A stretch of DNA of 64,000 nt from an uncultured Lachnospiraceae bacterium (GCA_947625775.1 CANQPM010000013.1:1-64000); one strand, 5' to 3'. Shown: positions 34,059 to 43,475, counted from the first letter of the stretch. Made by a program: numbers and translations. The notes: generated by a model not told the origin, from the sequence alone.

Positions 34059-34298
34059 ATGTCATATGAAATGTTGGAAAAAGAATTAAAAGATTTGCCA
34101 GAGGCAAGTCTTGATGAAGTGATTGAATATATAAAGTTTTTAAAATATAAGCTTTTAAATGCGGACAATAGCTTATCTGATTTATCCTCTGCTACAGAAA
34201 AAAAACATCCCAAAAGAAAATTAGGCGTTTTGCAGGGAACATTCATTATGAGCGATGATTTCGACGAAACGCCGGATTGTTTTAAGGAGTATATGTAA
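34059..34298 (+). CDS. DUF2281 family antitoxin-like protein
   Basis: A 79-residue protein; SYEMLEKELKDLPEASLDEVIEYIKFLKYK is the DUF2281 core, a family found paired with PIN-domain toxins. It would bind and neutralise the toxin and probably bind the promoter region. ATG 34059 has GAGAGG seven bases upstream; ATG 34053 is too close to it. The toxin start ATG 34300 follows after one base. Since the toxin reading frame is broken, the antitoxin is probably a relic or acts in trans. Confidence 0.75.
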   Translation: MSYEMLEKELKDLPEASLDEVIEYIKFLKYKLLNADNSLSDLSSATEKKHPKRKLGVLQGTFIMSDDFDETPDCFKEYM

Positions 34299-34299
34299 T

Positions 34300-34676
34300 A
34301 TGTATCTGCTGGACACACATACGCTGCTTTGGGCATTGTTTGATGAAAATTCGCTTTCAGAGAATGTTAAAAAAATTATTTTAGATGACAATGATATTTT
34401 TGTAAGTATTGCTTCATTATGGGAATTGCCATAAAACAGAGTATAGGAAAATTACAGATAAATGAGTCCATTGAAACTATTGCTCGAGTATGCAATGAGG
34501 AGGATTTTTATATGCTTTCCATAATGCCTGCGCATTTGGATTATCTCAAGCAGCTCCCGCATATACACGGAGATCCATTTGACAGGCTCATTATATCACA
34601 GGCAGCCACGGAAAAGCTTGTTATTGTTACAAAAGATTCTGAAATCCCATTATATGGAATAAAAACAATATGGTAG
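34300..34676 (+). pseudogene. PIN-domain (VapC-like) toxin, frameshifted
   Basis: The first part reads from ATG 34300, opening YLLDTHTLLWALFDEN with the first catalytic Asp, and continues to SIASLWELP before a stop at 34432-34434. The expected continuation IKQSIGKLQINESI, up to DPFDRLIISQA with the later acidic residue and VTKDSEIPLYGI, is in another frame from about 34430 to 34676. A single missing base in the GAATTGCCATAAAA stretch (34423-34436) explains both parts. Family PIN toxins are ribonucleases; this one should be inactive unless frameshifting or a sequencing error intervenes. Confidence 0.8.
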
Positions 34677-34979
34677 TCCAACAGCCTTTGCGCATCACGT
34701 ATGTGAGAGGCTGTTTTTTGTCTACGCCAAATTTACAGCTTGACAAATCCTCCTGAAAGTGTAAAATAAACACATAACTGAATAATATGCACGAATAATG
34801 AATAAAAATACAAGCAACACAAAGAATACCTCCAGCATTAGCGCGGCTTTGCAAATGGACTGCGCTTAATTGCCAGGGTTTGATACTAATTTCATACCAA
34901 ATTCAAAATTAATTTAACAAAATTAATTTCACAGCAAAAACAGTTGTTTTTCCGCCGATAATATACTATTATATAAATA

Positions 34980-35310
34980 TTGCGGTCAGTAAAAAGTTAA
35001 GAGTAAAAAATTAAAAAGTGAAGAATTAAAAAGTAAAAAATTAAATACGTGCTGCAGGAACATTTAGGTAAATTAAAAAAATAGGAATGTAGCTAAACAC
35101 AAAAATGTAGCTAAGTACAAAAATACAATTAAATATAAAAATACAGCTAAGTACAAAAATACAGTTAAATATAAAAATACAGCTAAGTAAAAAAGGCAGT
35201 TAAATGAAAAATGCAATTAAATACTAAAATGCTGCTAAAGACAAAATGCAATTAAACTACGAAAATACAGCTAAATACAAAAATATATTTAAATACGAAA
35301 ATACAGCAAA
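34980..35310. repeat. A-rich degenerate repeat array upstream of the GNAT gene
   Basis: The 740-base gap 34677-35417 holds no gene. From about 35060 to 35310 it is built from a dozen imperfect units of about 16-18 bases like AAAATACAGCTAAGTAC, preceded by AAAAAGT-type units at 34985-35045. The plus strand is strikingly A-rich and T-poor. Confidence 0.75.
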
Positions 35311-35417
35311 AATACATTTAATCCAAACACAACCCAAAATAAACCTAAAATACACCACAGTTATAATAAAAGTACACATAGAAACACATAGAAAATAGAA
35401 ACGAGGTAACACATAAA

Positions 35418-35861
35418 ATGATAAGGTTAATGACCACAGCTGATTACGCCCAAGTCCACGCACTCTGGATGCGCATAAAAGGCTTTGCGATACGCAGCAT
35501 AGACGACTCGCAGGCAGGCGTTGAAAAATTCATAAAACGAAACCCAAACACAAGCGTAGTAGCAGTCGAGGACGGAAAAATCGTCGGCGCAATACTCTGC
35601 GGGCACGACGGCAGGAGAGGCTGTCTGTATCATGTATGTGTAGATCCAGATTACCGCAGGCGCGGCATAGGCAAATCCATGGTAGTATTCTGCATGGACG
35701 CATTAAAAAAAGAAGGCATAAATAAAGTAAGCCTCATCGCTTTTACTAAAAATGACATAGGCAACGCTTTCTGGCACAACGTCGGCTGGGTACAGCGCGA
35801 AGACTTGAATTATTATGATTTTGTCTTAAATAATGAAAATATAGAGGCATTTAATAATTAA
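35418..35861 (+). CDS. GNAT family N-acetyltransferase
   Basis: A 147-residue GNAT acetyltransferase. The acetyl-CoA binding motif A is visible as VCVDPDYRRRGIGKSMV (about 72-88), followed by a C-terminal NVGWVQREDLNYYDFV. The substrate is not evident. It precedes argJ in the same direction but across a 266-base A-rich gap. ArgJ already supplies N-acetylglutamate, so this gene need not belong to the pathway. GAGG precedes ATG 35418. Confidence 0.92.
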   Translation: MIRLMTTADYAQVHALWMRIKGFAIRSIDDSQAGVEKFIKRNPNTSVVAVEDGKIVGAILCGHDGRRGCLYHVCVDPDYRRRGIGKSMVVFCMDALKKEGINKVSLIAFTKNDIGNAFWHNVGWVQREDLNYYDFVLNNENIEAFNN

Positions 35862-35879
35862 AAATGCAGAAGAACATTA

Positions 35880-36100
35880 AAAACACTCAAATGCGGTATT
35901 ATTTAGTAAAAAAAATAGACATTAAATAAAAATATAGAAAATAACAAAAAAGATAGACATTAAATTTAGAAAGATAGAAAACAACAAAAAAGATAAGCAT
36001 TAAATAAAGATAGAAAATAACAAAAAGATAGGCATTAATTAAAAAGATAAAAATTAATTAAAAAGATAAAAATTAAATAAAAAAACAGACACTTGAAACA
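35880..36100. repeat. A-rich degenerate repeat array between the GNAT gene and argJ
   Basis: Repeated words such as AAAAAGATAGACATTAAAT and AGATAGAAAATAACAAAAA recur several times. No gene or terminator is evident. Confidence 0.7.
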
Positions 36101-36127
36101 AAAGGGGAAGAAAGGGGAATTAATGCT

Positions 36128-37351
36128 ATGGAAATAGTAAAAGGCGGCGTAACAGCCGCAAAAGGCTTTGAGGCGGCAGGCGTGGAGGCTCAGATAAAAT
36201 ACCAGAATAGAGTAGACATGGCGCTGATATACAGCACAGCTCCCTGCAAGACAGCAGGCACCTTCACTACAAACGTAGTAAAGGCAGGTCCCGTAATCTG
36301 GGACAGAGACATAGTAAACAAAAGCCCATACGCACAGGCAGTAGTAGTAAACACGGGCATAGCAAACGCCTGCACGGGGCAGCAGGGCTTGGACTACTGC
36401 AGACAGGAGGCGCAGACAACAGCGGCGCTTTTAAACATTCCCGAAAATGCAGTGCTGGTAGGCTCCACAGGCGTCATCGGTAAGCAGCTCCCAATAGACC
36501 GCATAAAGGCAGGCATTGAGCAGCTCGTAAAGGCAAAAGCCGATACCATAGAGGCAGGCGCCATGGCAGCAAAAGGCATAATGACCACAGACACAATAAG
36601 CAAGGAAATAGCAGTAAGCTTTGACATAAACGGCAAAAAAGTCACTCTCGGCGGCATGTCAAAAGGCTCAGGAATGATACACCCCAACATGTGTACAATG
36701 CTCGCCTACATCACCACAGACGCGGCAATCAGCAAAGCTCTCTTACAGGAAGCACTAAGCGCAAGCGTCGCGGACACCTACAACATGATATCCGTTGACG
36801 GCGACACCTCCACCAACGACACCTGCCTTATACTCGCAAACGCCCTCGCAGGCAACGAAGAAATCACACAAAAAGGCGAAGCCTACGACAAATTCTGCGA
36901 AGCCCTCAACTATGTAAACACCTTCCTCGCAAAAAAAATGGCAGGCGACGGCGAAGGCGCGACAGCCCTGTTTGCGACAAAAGTATACAACGCGCCCACA
37001 AAACAGGACGCGAAAACCCTCGCCAAATCCGTAATCGGCTCAAACCTCACCAAAGCCGCAATCTACGGACACGATGCCAACTGGGGCAGAATCCTATGCG
37101 CCCTAGGCTACTCAGGCGTACAATTCAATCCCGAAAAGGTTGACGTATTCGTAGAAAGCAAAGCAGGCAAAATACAGCTCTGCAAAGACGGCTTAGAAGC
37201 AGACTACAGCGAAGAACAAGCCACAAAAATCCTCTCCGAGCCCGAAGTCACAGTCCTCGTAGACATGAAAAACGGCACCTCCGAAGCCACAGCCTGGGGC
37301 TGCGACCTAACCTACGACTACGTAAAAATAAACGCCGACTACAGAAGCTAG
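36128..37351 (+). CDS. argJ: Bifunctional glutamate N-acetyltransferase / amino-acid acetyltransferase
   Basis: ArgJ moves the acetyl group from N-acetylornithine to glutamate (and can use acetyl-CoA in bifunctional versions), making the arginine pathway cyclic. The precursor self-cleaves before a Thr nucleophile: here Thr190 in HPNMCTMLAYI, with KGSGM just upstream. Length 407 is normal. GGGGAAT precedes ATG 36128. It is the first of three collinear arg genes. Its stop codon abuts a decayed copy of the 166-bp palindromic element. Confidence 0.97.
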   Translation: MEIVKGGVTAAKGFEAAGVEAQIKYQNRVDMALIYSTAPCKTAGTFTTNVVKAGPVIWDRDIVNKSPYAQAVVVNTGIANACTGQQGLDYCRQEAQTTAALLNIPENAVLVGSTGVIGKQLPIDRIKAGIEQLVKAKADTIEAGAMAAKGIMTTDTISKEIAVSFDINGKKVTLGGMSKGSGMIHPNMCTMLAYITTDAAISKALLQEALSASVADTYNMISVDGDTSTNDTCLILANALAGNEEITQKGEAYDKFCEALNYVNTFLAKKMAGDGEGATALFATKVYNAPTKQDAKTLAKSVIGSNLTKAAIYGHDANWGRILCALGYSGVQFNPEKVDVFVESKAGKIQLCKDGLEADYSEEQATKILSEPEVTVLVDMKNGTSEATAWGCDLTYDYVKINADYRS

Positions 37352-37427
37352 AGTGTCCGCTACGCTTTCCACGGAGTGAAAACGCGTCTGACAGAGGTAT
37401 ATAGTCGCATCTGGGCGACCTGTCAGA
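37351..37427. repeat. Fragment B of the 166-bp palindromic element
   Basis: GAGTGTCCGCTACGCTTTC starting at 37351 and CTGGGCGACC ending near 37420 align with the distal half of copies A and D. It also contains the inverted repeat TCTGACAG (37387-37394) / CTGTCAGA (37420-37427). Confidence 0.75.
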
Positions 37428-37488
37428 AACACAAACACAAACAAAAACCAGAAACACAAACAAAACCGAAAAGAGGTATAATAAAAAA

Positions 37489-38382
37489 ATGAACGAACAA
37501 GACATGAACAAAATATTAGCCAAAGCAGAAGTCCTAATCGAAGCCCTCCCCTACATACAGCAGTTCAACAGAAAATACATAGTAGTAAAATACGGCGGCA
37601 GCGCCATGAGTAACGCAGAACTTCAAAAAAACGTCATAAAAGACGTCACCCTCCTAAAACTCGTAGGCTTCAAACCAATAATCGTCCACGGCGGCGGCAA
37701 AGAAATCAGCCGCTGGGTAGAAAAAGTCGGTAAAGAACCCAAATTCGTAAACGGCCTGCGTGTCACCGACGATGAAACAATGGAAATCGCAGAAATGGTG
37801 CTGAACAAAGTAAACAAAAGCCTCGTCACTATGGTACAGGAACTCGGCGTAAAAGCAGTCGGCGTAAGCGGCAAAGACGGCGGACTCTTGAAAGTAGAAA
37901 AAAAATACTCCGATGGTCAGGACATAGGCTTTGTAGGCGACATCAAGGAAGTAAATCCCAAAGTGCTGTTTGACCTGATAGAAAAGGACTTCCTTCCAAT
38001 CGTAGCGCCAATAGGCTTTGACGACAATTTCCAGACATACAACATCAACGCCGATGATGCAGCCTGCGCCGTAGCCAAAGCAGTCGGCGCGGAAAAACTC
38101 GCATTCCTCACGGACATAGAAGGACTTTATAAGGACGTCAACGATAAATCCTCATTTATTTCAAGACTTTCAGCCTCAAAAGCGGATGCCCTGATAGAGG
38201 AAGGCTTTATCGGCGGCGGCATGCTGCCCAAACTCAATAATTGCACAGACGCGATACGAAACGGCGTAAACAGAGTGCATATACTTGACGGGCGTATTCC
38301 CCATTGCCTGCTGCTTGAAATATTTACACGAAAAGGCATCGGCACAGCGATAATACGCGACGAAGATGTAGAAAATATGTAG
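37489..38382 (+). CDS. argB: Acetylglutamate kinase
   Basis: Phosphorylates N-acetylglutamate, the second and often feedback-inhibited step of arginine synthesis. Amino-acid-kinase landmarks: [17 protein letters not shown] (glycine-rich phosphate loop), [12 protein letters not shown] and IGGGMLPKL near the C terminus. The N-terminal extension of about 25 residues before VKYGG carries the helix seen in hexameric, arginine-sensitive enzymes, so arginine inhibition is plausible. GAGGT precedes ATG 37489. Confidence 0.97.
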   Translation: MNEQDMNKILAKAEVLIEALPYIQQFNRKYIVVKYGGSAMSNAELQKNVIKDVTLLKLVGFKPIIVHGGGKEISRWVEKVGKEPKFVNGLRVTDDETMEIAEMVLNKVNKSLVTMVQELGVKAVGVSGKDGGLLKVEKKYSDGQDIGFVGDIKEVNPKVLFDLIEKDFLPIVAPIGFDDNFQTYNINADDAACAVAKAVGAEKLAFLTDIEGLYKDVNDKSSFISRLSASKADALIEEGFIGGGMLPKLNNCTDAIRNGVNRVHILDGRIPHCLLLEIFTRKGIGTAIIRDEDVENM

Positions 38383-38394
38383 AAACCGAGAATA

Positions 38395-38520
38395 ATTAAA
38401 AAATGTTTTTCACTTTCAGAAACATAGAAAGAATATAAAGAACAAAAAGAATAGAGAGAACAAAAAAATAGAAAAAACAAAAAAATAGAAAGAACAGAAA
38501 AAATAAAAAACAAACAAGAA
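38395..38520. repeat. A-rich degenerate repeats between argB and argD
   Basis: Repeated AGAACAAAAAAATAGAAA-type words fill 38400-38515. Beyond them, 38552-38592 is a core-deleted relative of the 93-bp palindromic element (GTCCGAATTAGTGTGAA joined to TTTTCACCCCAATTC). Confidence 0.75.
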
Positions 38521-38646
38521 CATACAGGCAATTGTGAAACATGTTCTAAACTGTCCGAATTAGTGTGAATTTTCACCCCAATTCCATACTATTTAATAAA
38601 GTTTCACAAATGCCTAATAGAATATAACAGAAACGGAGAAAAAATA

Positions 38647-39843
38647 ATGGAAACAATGAAGCAATACATTGACGACGCGGAAGCGGCGCTCCTTCACACC
38701 TACAACCGCTACCAGATTGTATGGGACAGAGGCGACGGCATGTATATGTATGATATTGAAGGCAAAAAATACCTTGACTTCGTGGCGGGCATAGCGGTCT
38801 TTGCACTCGGCTACAGCAACAAGGCATACAACGACGCGCTCAAAGCCCAGATAGACAAGGTAATCCACACGTCAAACTATTATTATAATATCCCCGCGAT
38901 AGAGGCGGCAAAAAAGCTTAAAAAAATATCCCAGATGGATAGGGTATTCTTCACAAACAGCGGCGCGGAGGCAGTCGAGGGCGCATTAAAGGCGGCAAAA
39001 AAATACGCGTATCTGCGCGACGGCAGCACAGACCATGAGATAATAGCTATGAACCATTCATTTCATGGCAGAACCATGGGCGCTCTTTCCGTCACAGGCA
39101 ACCCGCACTACCGCGAAGCGTTTGAACCGCTTATCGGCGGCGTAAAATTCGCCGATTTCAACGATTTTGACAGCGTAAAGGCACAGGTCACTGACAAAAC
39201 CTGCGCGGTAATAATGGAAACCGTGCAGGGCGAGGGCGGCATTTACCCCGCAGACGAAACATTCCTCAAAAATGTCCGCGAACTCTGCGATAAAAATGAC
39301 ATTCTCCTTATCCTCGACGAAATCCAGTGCGGCATGGGCAGGACAGGCTATATGTACGCATGGCAGAAATACGGTGTAAAGCCTGACATAATGACGACGG
39401 CAAAGGCGGTAGGCTGCGGCGTGCCAGTCGGCGCGTTTATGATGACTGAAAAAGTGGCTTCACAGTCGCTTACAAGCGGCGACCACGGCACGACCTACGG
39501 CGGCAACCCGCTTGCGTGCGCGGCAGTCTCAAAGGTAATAGACCTGTTCGAGGAAATGGACATACTAAGCAATGTAAAGCAGACAGGCGATTATCTCTAT
39601 GAAAAGCTTGATGTGCTCGCGGCAAAATACCCCGCAGTCAAGGCGCACAGAGGAATAGGGCTGATACAGGGCTTAGAGCTTGACAAGCCCGTCGGCGGCA
39701 TAATACAAAGCGCGATAGACAAGGGACTTCTGCTGATAAACGCGGGCGCGAATATTATCCGCTTTATACCACCGCTCATTGCCACAAAAGAGAATGTTGA
39801 CGATATGCTTGCGATTTTAGAGGAAAGTATCAATGAAAACTAA
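38647..39843 (+). CDS. argD: Acetylornithine aminotransferase
   Basis: PLP-dependent class III aminotransferase converting N-acetylglutamate semialdehyde to N-acetylornithine. Landmarks: NSGAEAVEGALKAAKKYA (phosphate binding), NHSFHGRTMGALS, LDEIQCGMGRTG and the PLP lysine in TTAKAVGCGVPVGAF. Length 398 is normal. Overlaps the following solute-binding-protein gene by 11 bases, so the two are translationally coupled. argC, which makes its substrate, is not in the window. Confidence 0.97.
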   Translation: METMKQYIDDAEAALLHTYNRYQIVWDRGDGMYMYDIEGKKYLDFVAGIAVFALGYSNKAYNDALKAQIDKVIHTSNYYYNIPAIEAAKKLKKISQMDRVFFTNSGAEAVEGALKAAKKYAYLRDGSTDHEIIAMNHSFHGRTMGALSVTGNPHYREAFEPLIGGVKFADFNDFDSVKAQVTDKTCAVIMETVQGEGGIYPADETFLKNVRELCDKNDILLILDEIQCGMGRTGYMYAWQKYGVKPDIMTTAKAVGCGVPVGAFMMTEKVASQSLTSGDHGTTYGGNPLACAAVSKVIDLFEEMDILSNVKQTGDYLYEKLDVLAAKYPAVKAHRGIGLIQGLELDKPVGGIIQSAIDKGLLLINAGANIIRFIPPLIATKENVDDMLAILEESINEN

Positions 39844-41329
39844 ATATAAAAAACAGTTTGTGCATGCGCTTGTGATTTTATTGCTGATAGCGGCTCTGCT
39901 GTTTGCATATTTCTGCTTTACGGAAAGCTCATCAGATAGCGTCACACCAAGCCTTGGAGGACTGAAAAAGGAAACTCTAATCATATGGTACACTGACGAT
40001 GCGCTCACGGAGTTTCTCAATAACCGCGCGCTGGCTTTTTATGACGAGACGGACATCCGCGTGGAAACAAAGCTTGTGTCAGGGCTTGAGTACCTTGAGG
40101 AGATAAACAGGACAAGCATATATGAACAGGACAAGCTGCCAGACATTTATATACTGACAAATGATTCGCTTGAAAAGGCGTACCTTGCAGGGCTTGCCGC
40201 GGATATTTCGGACAGCGGCATTGTCACGCAGGACAGGGGCTTTTGCAGTGCGGCTGTCAATGCCGTGACATACAAGGATAAAATATTGGGCTGTCCGTTT
40301 TATTTTGAGACAAGCGCGCTGCTCTACAACAAGACATATCTGGAGCAGATAGCCGCGCAGACAAATGAGGCATATGCGGCATCGGAGAACGCTGGCGCGG
40401 CGGCGGAAAATGCTGATGCATCGGGAGAAAACGCTGGCGCGTCGGAAAACGCGGGCGTAAGATTGACCGCGGAGGATTTGATACCGTCTACGATAGCGGA
40501 TATTTTGAATATTTCCGACACCTATTCAATGCCTGAAAATGCTGAGTATTTTTTCCGCTGGGACGTGTCGGACATTTTCTATAATTATTTTATAGTGGGC
40601 AATTATATTACGGTAGGCGGCGAAGCGGGCGATGACAAAAACAGCATAGACATTTACAATGAGGATTCGATAGGAAGCCTTGAGGCGTACCAGCAGCTCA
40701 GCCAGTTCTTTTCGATAGACATAAAGGAGACAAGCTATGAGAGTATTCTGCAGGAGTTTATTGACGGCAAGACTGTGTACACCATAGCGACGAGCGACTG
40801 CATAGATAAGCTTGGCGAGGCGGCGCAGGACGGCAGCTTTCCATATGAATATGGGCTAACAAAGCTGCCAGACATAAACAGCGGGCTTGCCACTCGCGGA
40901 ATGTCCGTGACGGATGCGCTTGTGGTAAATGGCTATTCGCGCCACAAGGAGTCGGCGGTGCGTCTGGTCAAGTATCTTTCTGAAAATTCGGTGGACAGTC
41001 TGTACACGATGGCAGGCAAAGTCGCGGCGCTGCCGTCGGATGAATACGCTGACAGCCATATGGAGGCGTTTATACGCAACTATGCGTTATCAGCGCCAAT
41101 GCCCAAAATGGTGGAGACGAGCAATTTCTGGATTGAGCTTGAAACGTGCCTTGAGCGTGTCTGGGGCGGGGAGGAGCCGAACGGGCAGCTTAAAGCGCTT
41201 TCGGAAAAGATAAAATCGCAGCTTGCGGGCGAACAGGTAAGCGAGCAGGCGCTGGATTCTCCTGACATAAAGCTTATAAACGCGGTCGAATATGAGGACA
41301 GCGGCGAAACATCGGCGACAACTGAATAA
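39833..41329 (+). CDS. Extracellular solute-binding protein, membrane-anchored
   Basis: A family 1-like substrate-binding protein (498 residues). The N-terminal segment VILLLIAALLFAYFCF is an uncleaved anchor or signal peptide without a clear lipobox. LIIWYTDDALTEFLNNRA starts the mature fold. An Ala/Glu/Asn insert of about 27 residues (four SENAGA-like units, bases 40382-40459) interrupts the middle. No ABC permease or ATPase gene is adjacent; the gene is instead coupled to argD by an 11-base overlap. The ligand is unknown; a scavenging role related to arginine metabolism is only a guess. Confidence 0.75.
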   Translation: MKTKYKKQFVHALVILLLIAALLFAYFCFTESSSDSVTPSLGGLKKETLIIWYTDDALTEFLNNRALAFYDETDIRVETKLVSGLEYLEEINRTSIYEQDKLPDIYILTNDSLEKAYLAGLAADISDSGIVTQDRGFCSAAVNAVTYKDKILGCPFYFETSALLYNKTYLEQIAAQTNEAYAASENAGAAAENADASGENAGASENAGVRLTAEDLIPSTIADILNISDTYSMPENAEYFFRWDVSDIFYNYFIVGNYITVGGEAGDDKNSIDIYNEDSIGSLEAYQQLSQFFSIDIKETSYESILQEFIDGKTVYTIATSDCIDKLGEAAQDGSFPYEYGLTKLPDINSGLATRGMSVTDALVVNGYSRHKESAVRLVKYLSENSVDSLYTMAGKVAALPSDEYADSHMEAFIRNYALSAPMPKMVETSNFWIELETCLERVWGGEEPNGQLKALSEKIKSQLAGEQVSEQALDSPDIKLINAVEYEDSGETSATTE

Positions 41330-41336
41330 TATTTAT

Positions 41337-41398
41337 AAAAAAATCCAATCATAAAAGAAAAACTTGAAGAAATGAGGTAAATTATGATTGGATTTTTT
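41337..41398 (+). terminator. Inverted repeat spanning the solute-binding-protein stop and the DMT start
   Basis: AAAAAAATCCAATCATAA (41337-41354) pairs with TTATGATTGGATTTTTT (41382-41398), 17 pairs and a U-rich end. The right arm includes the ATG and first codons of the next gene, and its ribosome site GAGGT lies in the loop. It may be a terminator, a translational switch, or both. Confidence 0.6.
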
Positions 41399-41812
41399 AT
41401 AGCTTTGGTTTCGGGCGCGCTGATGAGTATTCAGGGGGTATTTAATACGAAGGTTACGGAGGCTACGAGTATTTGGGTGGCAAATTCGTTTGTGCAGCTT
41501 ACGGCGTTTCTTGTGTGTCTTGCGGCGTGGGCGTTTACGGACAGGAGTTCGTTTAAGGGAATTTTGTCGGTGGAGCCTAAATATTTTCTGCTTGGGGGAG
41601 TGATTGGGGCGTTTATTACGCTTACGGTTATAAAAAGCATGGACGCTCTGGGACCTGCGAAGGCGGTGATGCTGATTGTTATTGCGCAGCTTATTGTTGC
41701 TTATGTGATTGAGCTTTTTGGGATGTTTGGGGTGGAGAAGCAGCCGTTTAGCTGGAGGAAGCTGATGGGGGCGGTTGTGGCGATTGTGGGGTTTGTGTTG
41801 TTTAAGTGGTGA
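41384..41812 (+). CDS. DMT family transporter, half-size (DUF606/YdcZ-like)
   Basis: A 142-residue membrane protein with four to five hydrophobic helices, half the size of a usual ten-helix drug/metabolite transporter. It resembles the DUF606 group (ALVSGALMSIQGVFN, WVANSFVQL, LGGVIGAFITLTVIKSMDALGPA). Such proteins work as dimers; the substrate is unknown. GAGGT is six bases before ATG 41384 within a hairpin loop. Monocistronic. Confidence 0.85.
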   Translation: MIGFFIALVSGALMSIQGVFNTKVTEATSIWVANSFVQLTAFLVCLAAWAFTDRSSFKGILSVEPKYFLLGGVIGAFITLTVIKSMDALGPAKAVMLIVIAQLIVAYVIELFGMFGVEKQPFSWRKLMGAVVAIVGFVLFKW

Positions 41813-41826
41813 GTGTTGTGGCCAAG

Positions 41827-41860
41827 AGGTCGCCCCAGCGGGGACATATGCTGTTGGAAA
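41827..41860. repeat. Terminal fragment C of the 166-bp palindromic element
   Basis: GGTCGCCCCAGCGGGGACAT resembles the outer left end of copy D (GGTCGCCCGAGCGTGGGCAT). Short and decayed. Confidence 0.55.
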
Positions 41861-41986
41861 GGGCTTTGGGTAAAATGTGGTGAAATGTAAAAATTAATTC
41901 TTGTAATAGTTAAAAATATAGAATAGAATAATAGACAGATAGCGTAGAGGGACCTTTATCCGAGGAAGGGTAGGGGAGCTATTGAA

Positions 41987-42688
41987 ATGAAAAACAGAAT
42001 AATTAAATATATGCCTGTTATGCTTACGGCGGCGCTTGTGCTTTGCGCGTGTGGCTCAAATGTGTTTGGAAATGGGGAAGGCGAGGTGCTTATGCAGCTT
42101 GACGCGGGCAAAGGCTTGGTGACGGAAGAAAACAGCGGAGCGGAAAAAGCGCAGGGCGCTGAAGCGGGCAGCTCGGATAAAGAGCAGAGTGCTGCAGCGG
42201 AAAAAACGGCGGACACAGTTGCGGAGAATGCTGGCGGTGAAGCATTGGCGAAAGATACGCAGATATATGTATATATATGCGGGGCTGTAAAAAATGCTGG
42301 CGTGTATGATGTGCCGCAGGGAAGCAGACTGTATGAGATAGTAGAGCTTGCGGGAGGCTTTACGGAGGACGCGGACGAGACGTGCCTGAATTTGGCGAGA
42401 CAGGCGCAGGACGGCGAGCAGATTGTGATACGCACTAAGGAGGAGCAGGCGGCTTTGCTGCAGCAGGAACAGACGGCGCAGGGCGCGGTTTCTGGCGGTC
42501 TGGTGAATATCAATACAGCGACAGCGACGGAGTTGTCCACGATTTCAGGCATAGGCGGCACCAGGGCGCAGGCGATAATTGACTACCGTGAGAAGAATGG
42601 CAGCTTTAAGACGATAGAAGATATAAAAAAGGTGGACGGCATAAAGGACGGGCTTTTTTCAAAGATAAAGGATAAGATTACGGTATAA
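41987..42688 (+). CDS. comEA: ComEA family DNA-binding lipoprotein
   Basis: Surface DNA receptor of natural competence. Signal peptide with lipobox LVLCAC (about residue 20), an acidic Ala/Glu linker, an SLBB-type domain (IYVYICGAVKNAGVYDVP, about 88-145) and a C-terminal double helix-hairpin-helix (VNINTATATELSTISGIGGTRAQAIIDYR in pieces, about 170-233). ComEA usually has a membrane anchor; a lipid anchor is a variant. comEC lies 3.6 kb downstream, with a signalling module between. AGCTATTGAA precedes ATG 41987, a weak ribosome site. Confidence 0.9.
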   Translation: MKNRIIKYMPVMLTAALVLCACGSNVFGNGEGEVLMQLDAGKGLVTEENSGAEKAQGAEAGSSDKEQSAAAEKTADTVAENAGGEALAKDTQIYVYICGAVKNAGVYDVPQGSRLYEIVELAGGFTEDADETCLNLARQAQDGEQIVIRTKEEQAALLQQEQTAQGAVSGGLVNINTATATELSTISGIGGTRAQAIIDYREKNGSFKTIEDIKKVDGIKDGLFSKIKDKITV

Positions 42689-42777
42689 ATTTACGGATGA
42701 GGCAAAGGGGAAAATTTGGGCGTATGCCTTGGATTTAATATTGCGGCCGACGGCAGGCGGCGGAATGAGAGGGAAAA

Positions 42778-43464
42778 ATGGCAAAGAGGGTATTGGTAGT
42801 TGACGATGAAAAGCTTATCGTGAAGGGAATACGTTTCAGCTTGGAGCAGGATGATATGGAGGTAGACTGTGCATATGACGGCGAGGAAGCGCTTGAAATG
42901 GCAAAAAACAACAAGTACGACCTTGTGCTTTTGGACATAATGCTCCCAAAGCTTACGGGGCTTGAGGTATGCCAGCAGATACGTGAATTTTCAGATGTGC
43001 CCATTGTGATGCTCACAGCCAAGGGCGAGGATATGGATAAGATAATGGGGCTTGAATACGGGGCGGACGACTATATCACGAAGCCGTTTAATATTTTGGA
43101 GGTGAAGGCGCGCATAAAGGCGATAATGCGCCGTACCTCCGCAAAGCCTGAGGCGCCGAAGAAAGCGCAGATAGTGGAGGCGGGTGACTTAAAGCTTGAC
43201 TGCGACGGCAGGCGCCTGTACATAAACGACAAAGAAATAAACCTGACAGCCAAGGAATTTGACTTATTGGAGCTTTTGGTGTTAAATCCCAACAAGGTAT
43301 ATAGCCGCGAAAATCTTTTAAAGCTTGTATGGGGCGCTGATTACCCAGGCGATGTCCGCACGGTTGACGTACACATCAGGCGTCTGCGCGAGAAGGTGGA
43401 GGACAACCCGAGCGAACCTAAGTATGTTCATACAAAATGGGGAGTGGGGTATTACTACAAATAA
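42778..43464 (+). CDS. OmpR/PhoB family response regulator
   Basis: Receiver domain (D9, D10, phosphoacceptor D53 in LLDIMLPK, K in TKPF) plus a winged-helix DNA-binding domain (DVRTVDVHIRRLREKVE). At 228 residues it is a standard OmpR-type regulator, close in layout to WalR or MtrA. It is followed directly by its kinase and by a GerMN lipoprotein. GAGGGAAAA precedes ATG 42778. Confidence 0.96.
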   Translation: MAKRVLVVDDEKLIVKGIRFSLEQDDMEVDCAYDGEEALEMAKNNKYDLVLLDIMLPKLTGLEVCQQIREFSDVPIVMLTAKGEDMDKIMGLEYGADDYITKPFNILEVKARIKAIMRRTSAKPEAPKKAQIVEAGDLKLDCDGRRLYINDKEINLTAKEFDLLELLVLNPNKVYSRENLLKLVWGADYPGDVRTVDVHIRRLREKVEDNPSEPKYVHTKWGVGYYYK

Positions 43465-43475
43465 GCAGGAAAGGC

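Noticed and set aside
35418-35861. ArgA-type N-acetylglutamate synthase for the GNAT gene
   Set aside because: Too short, lacks ArgA features, and ArgJ already covers that step; kept as a generic GNAT protein.
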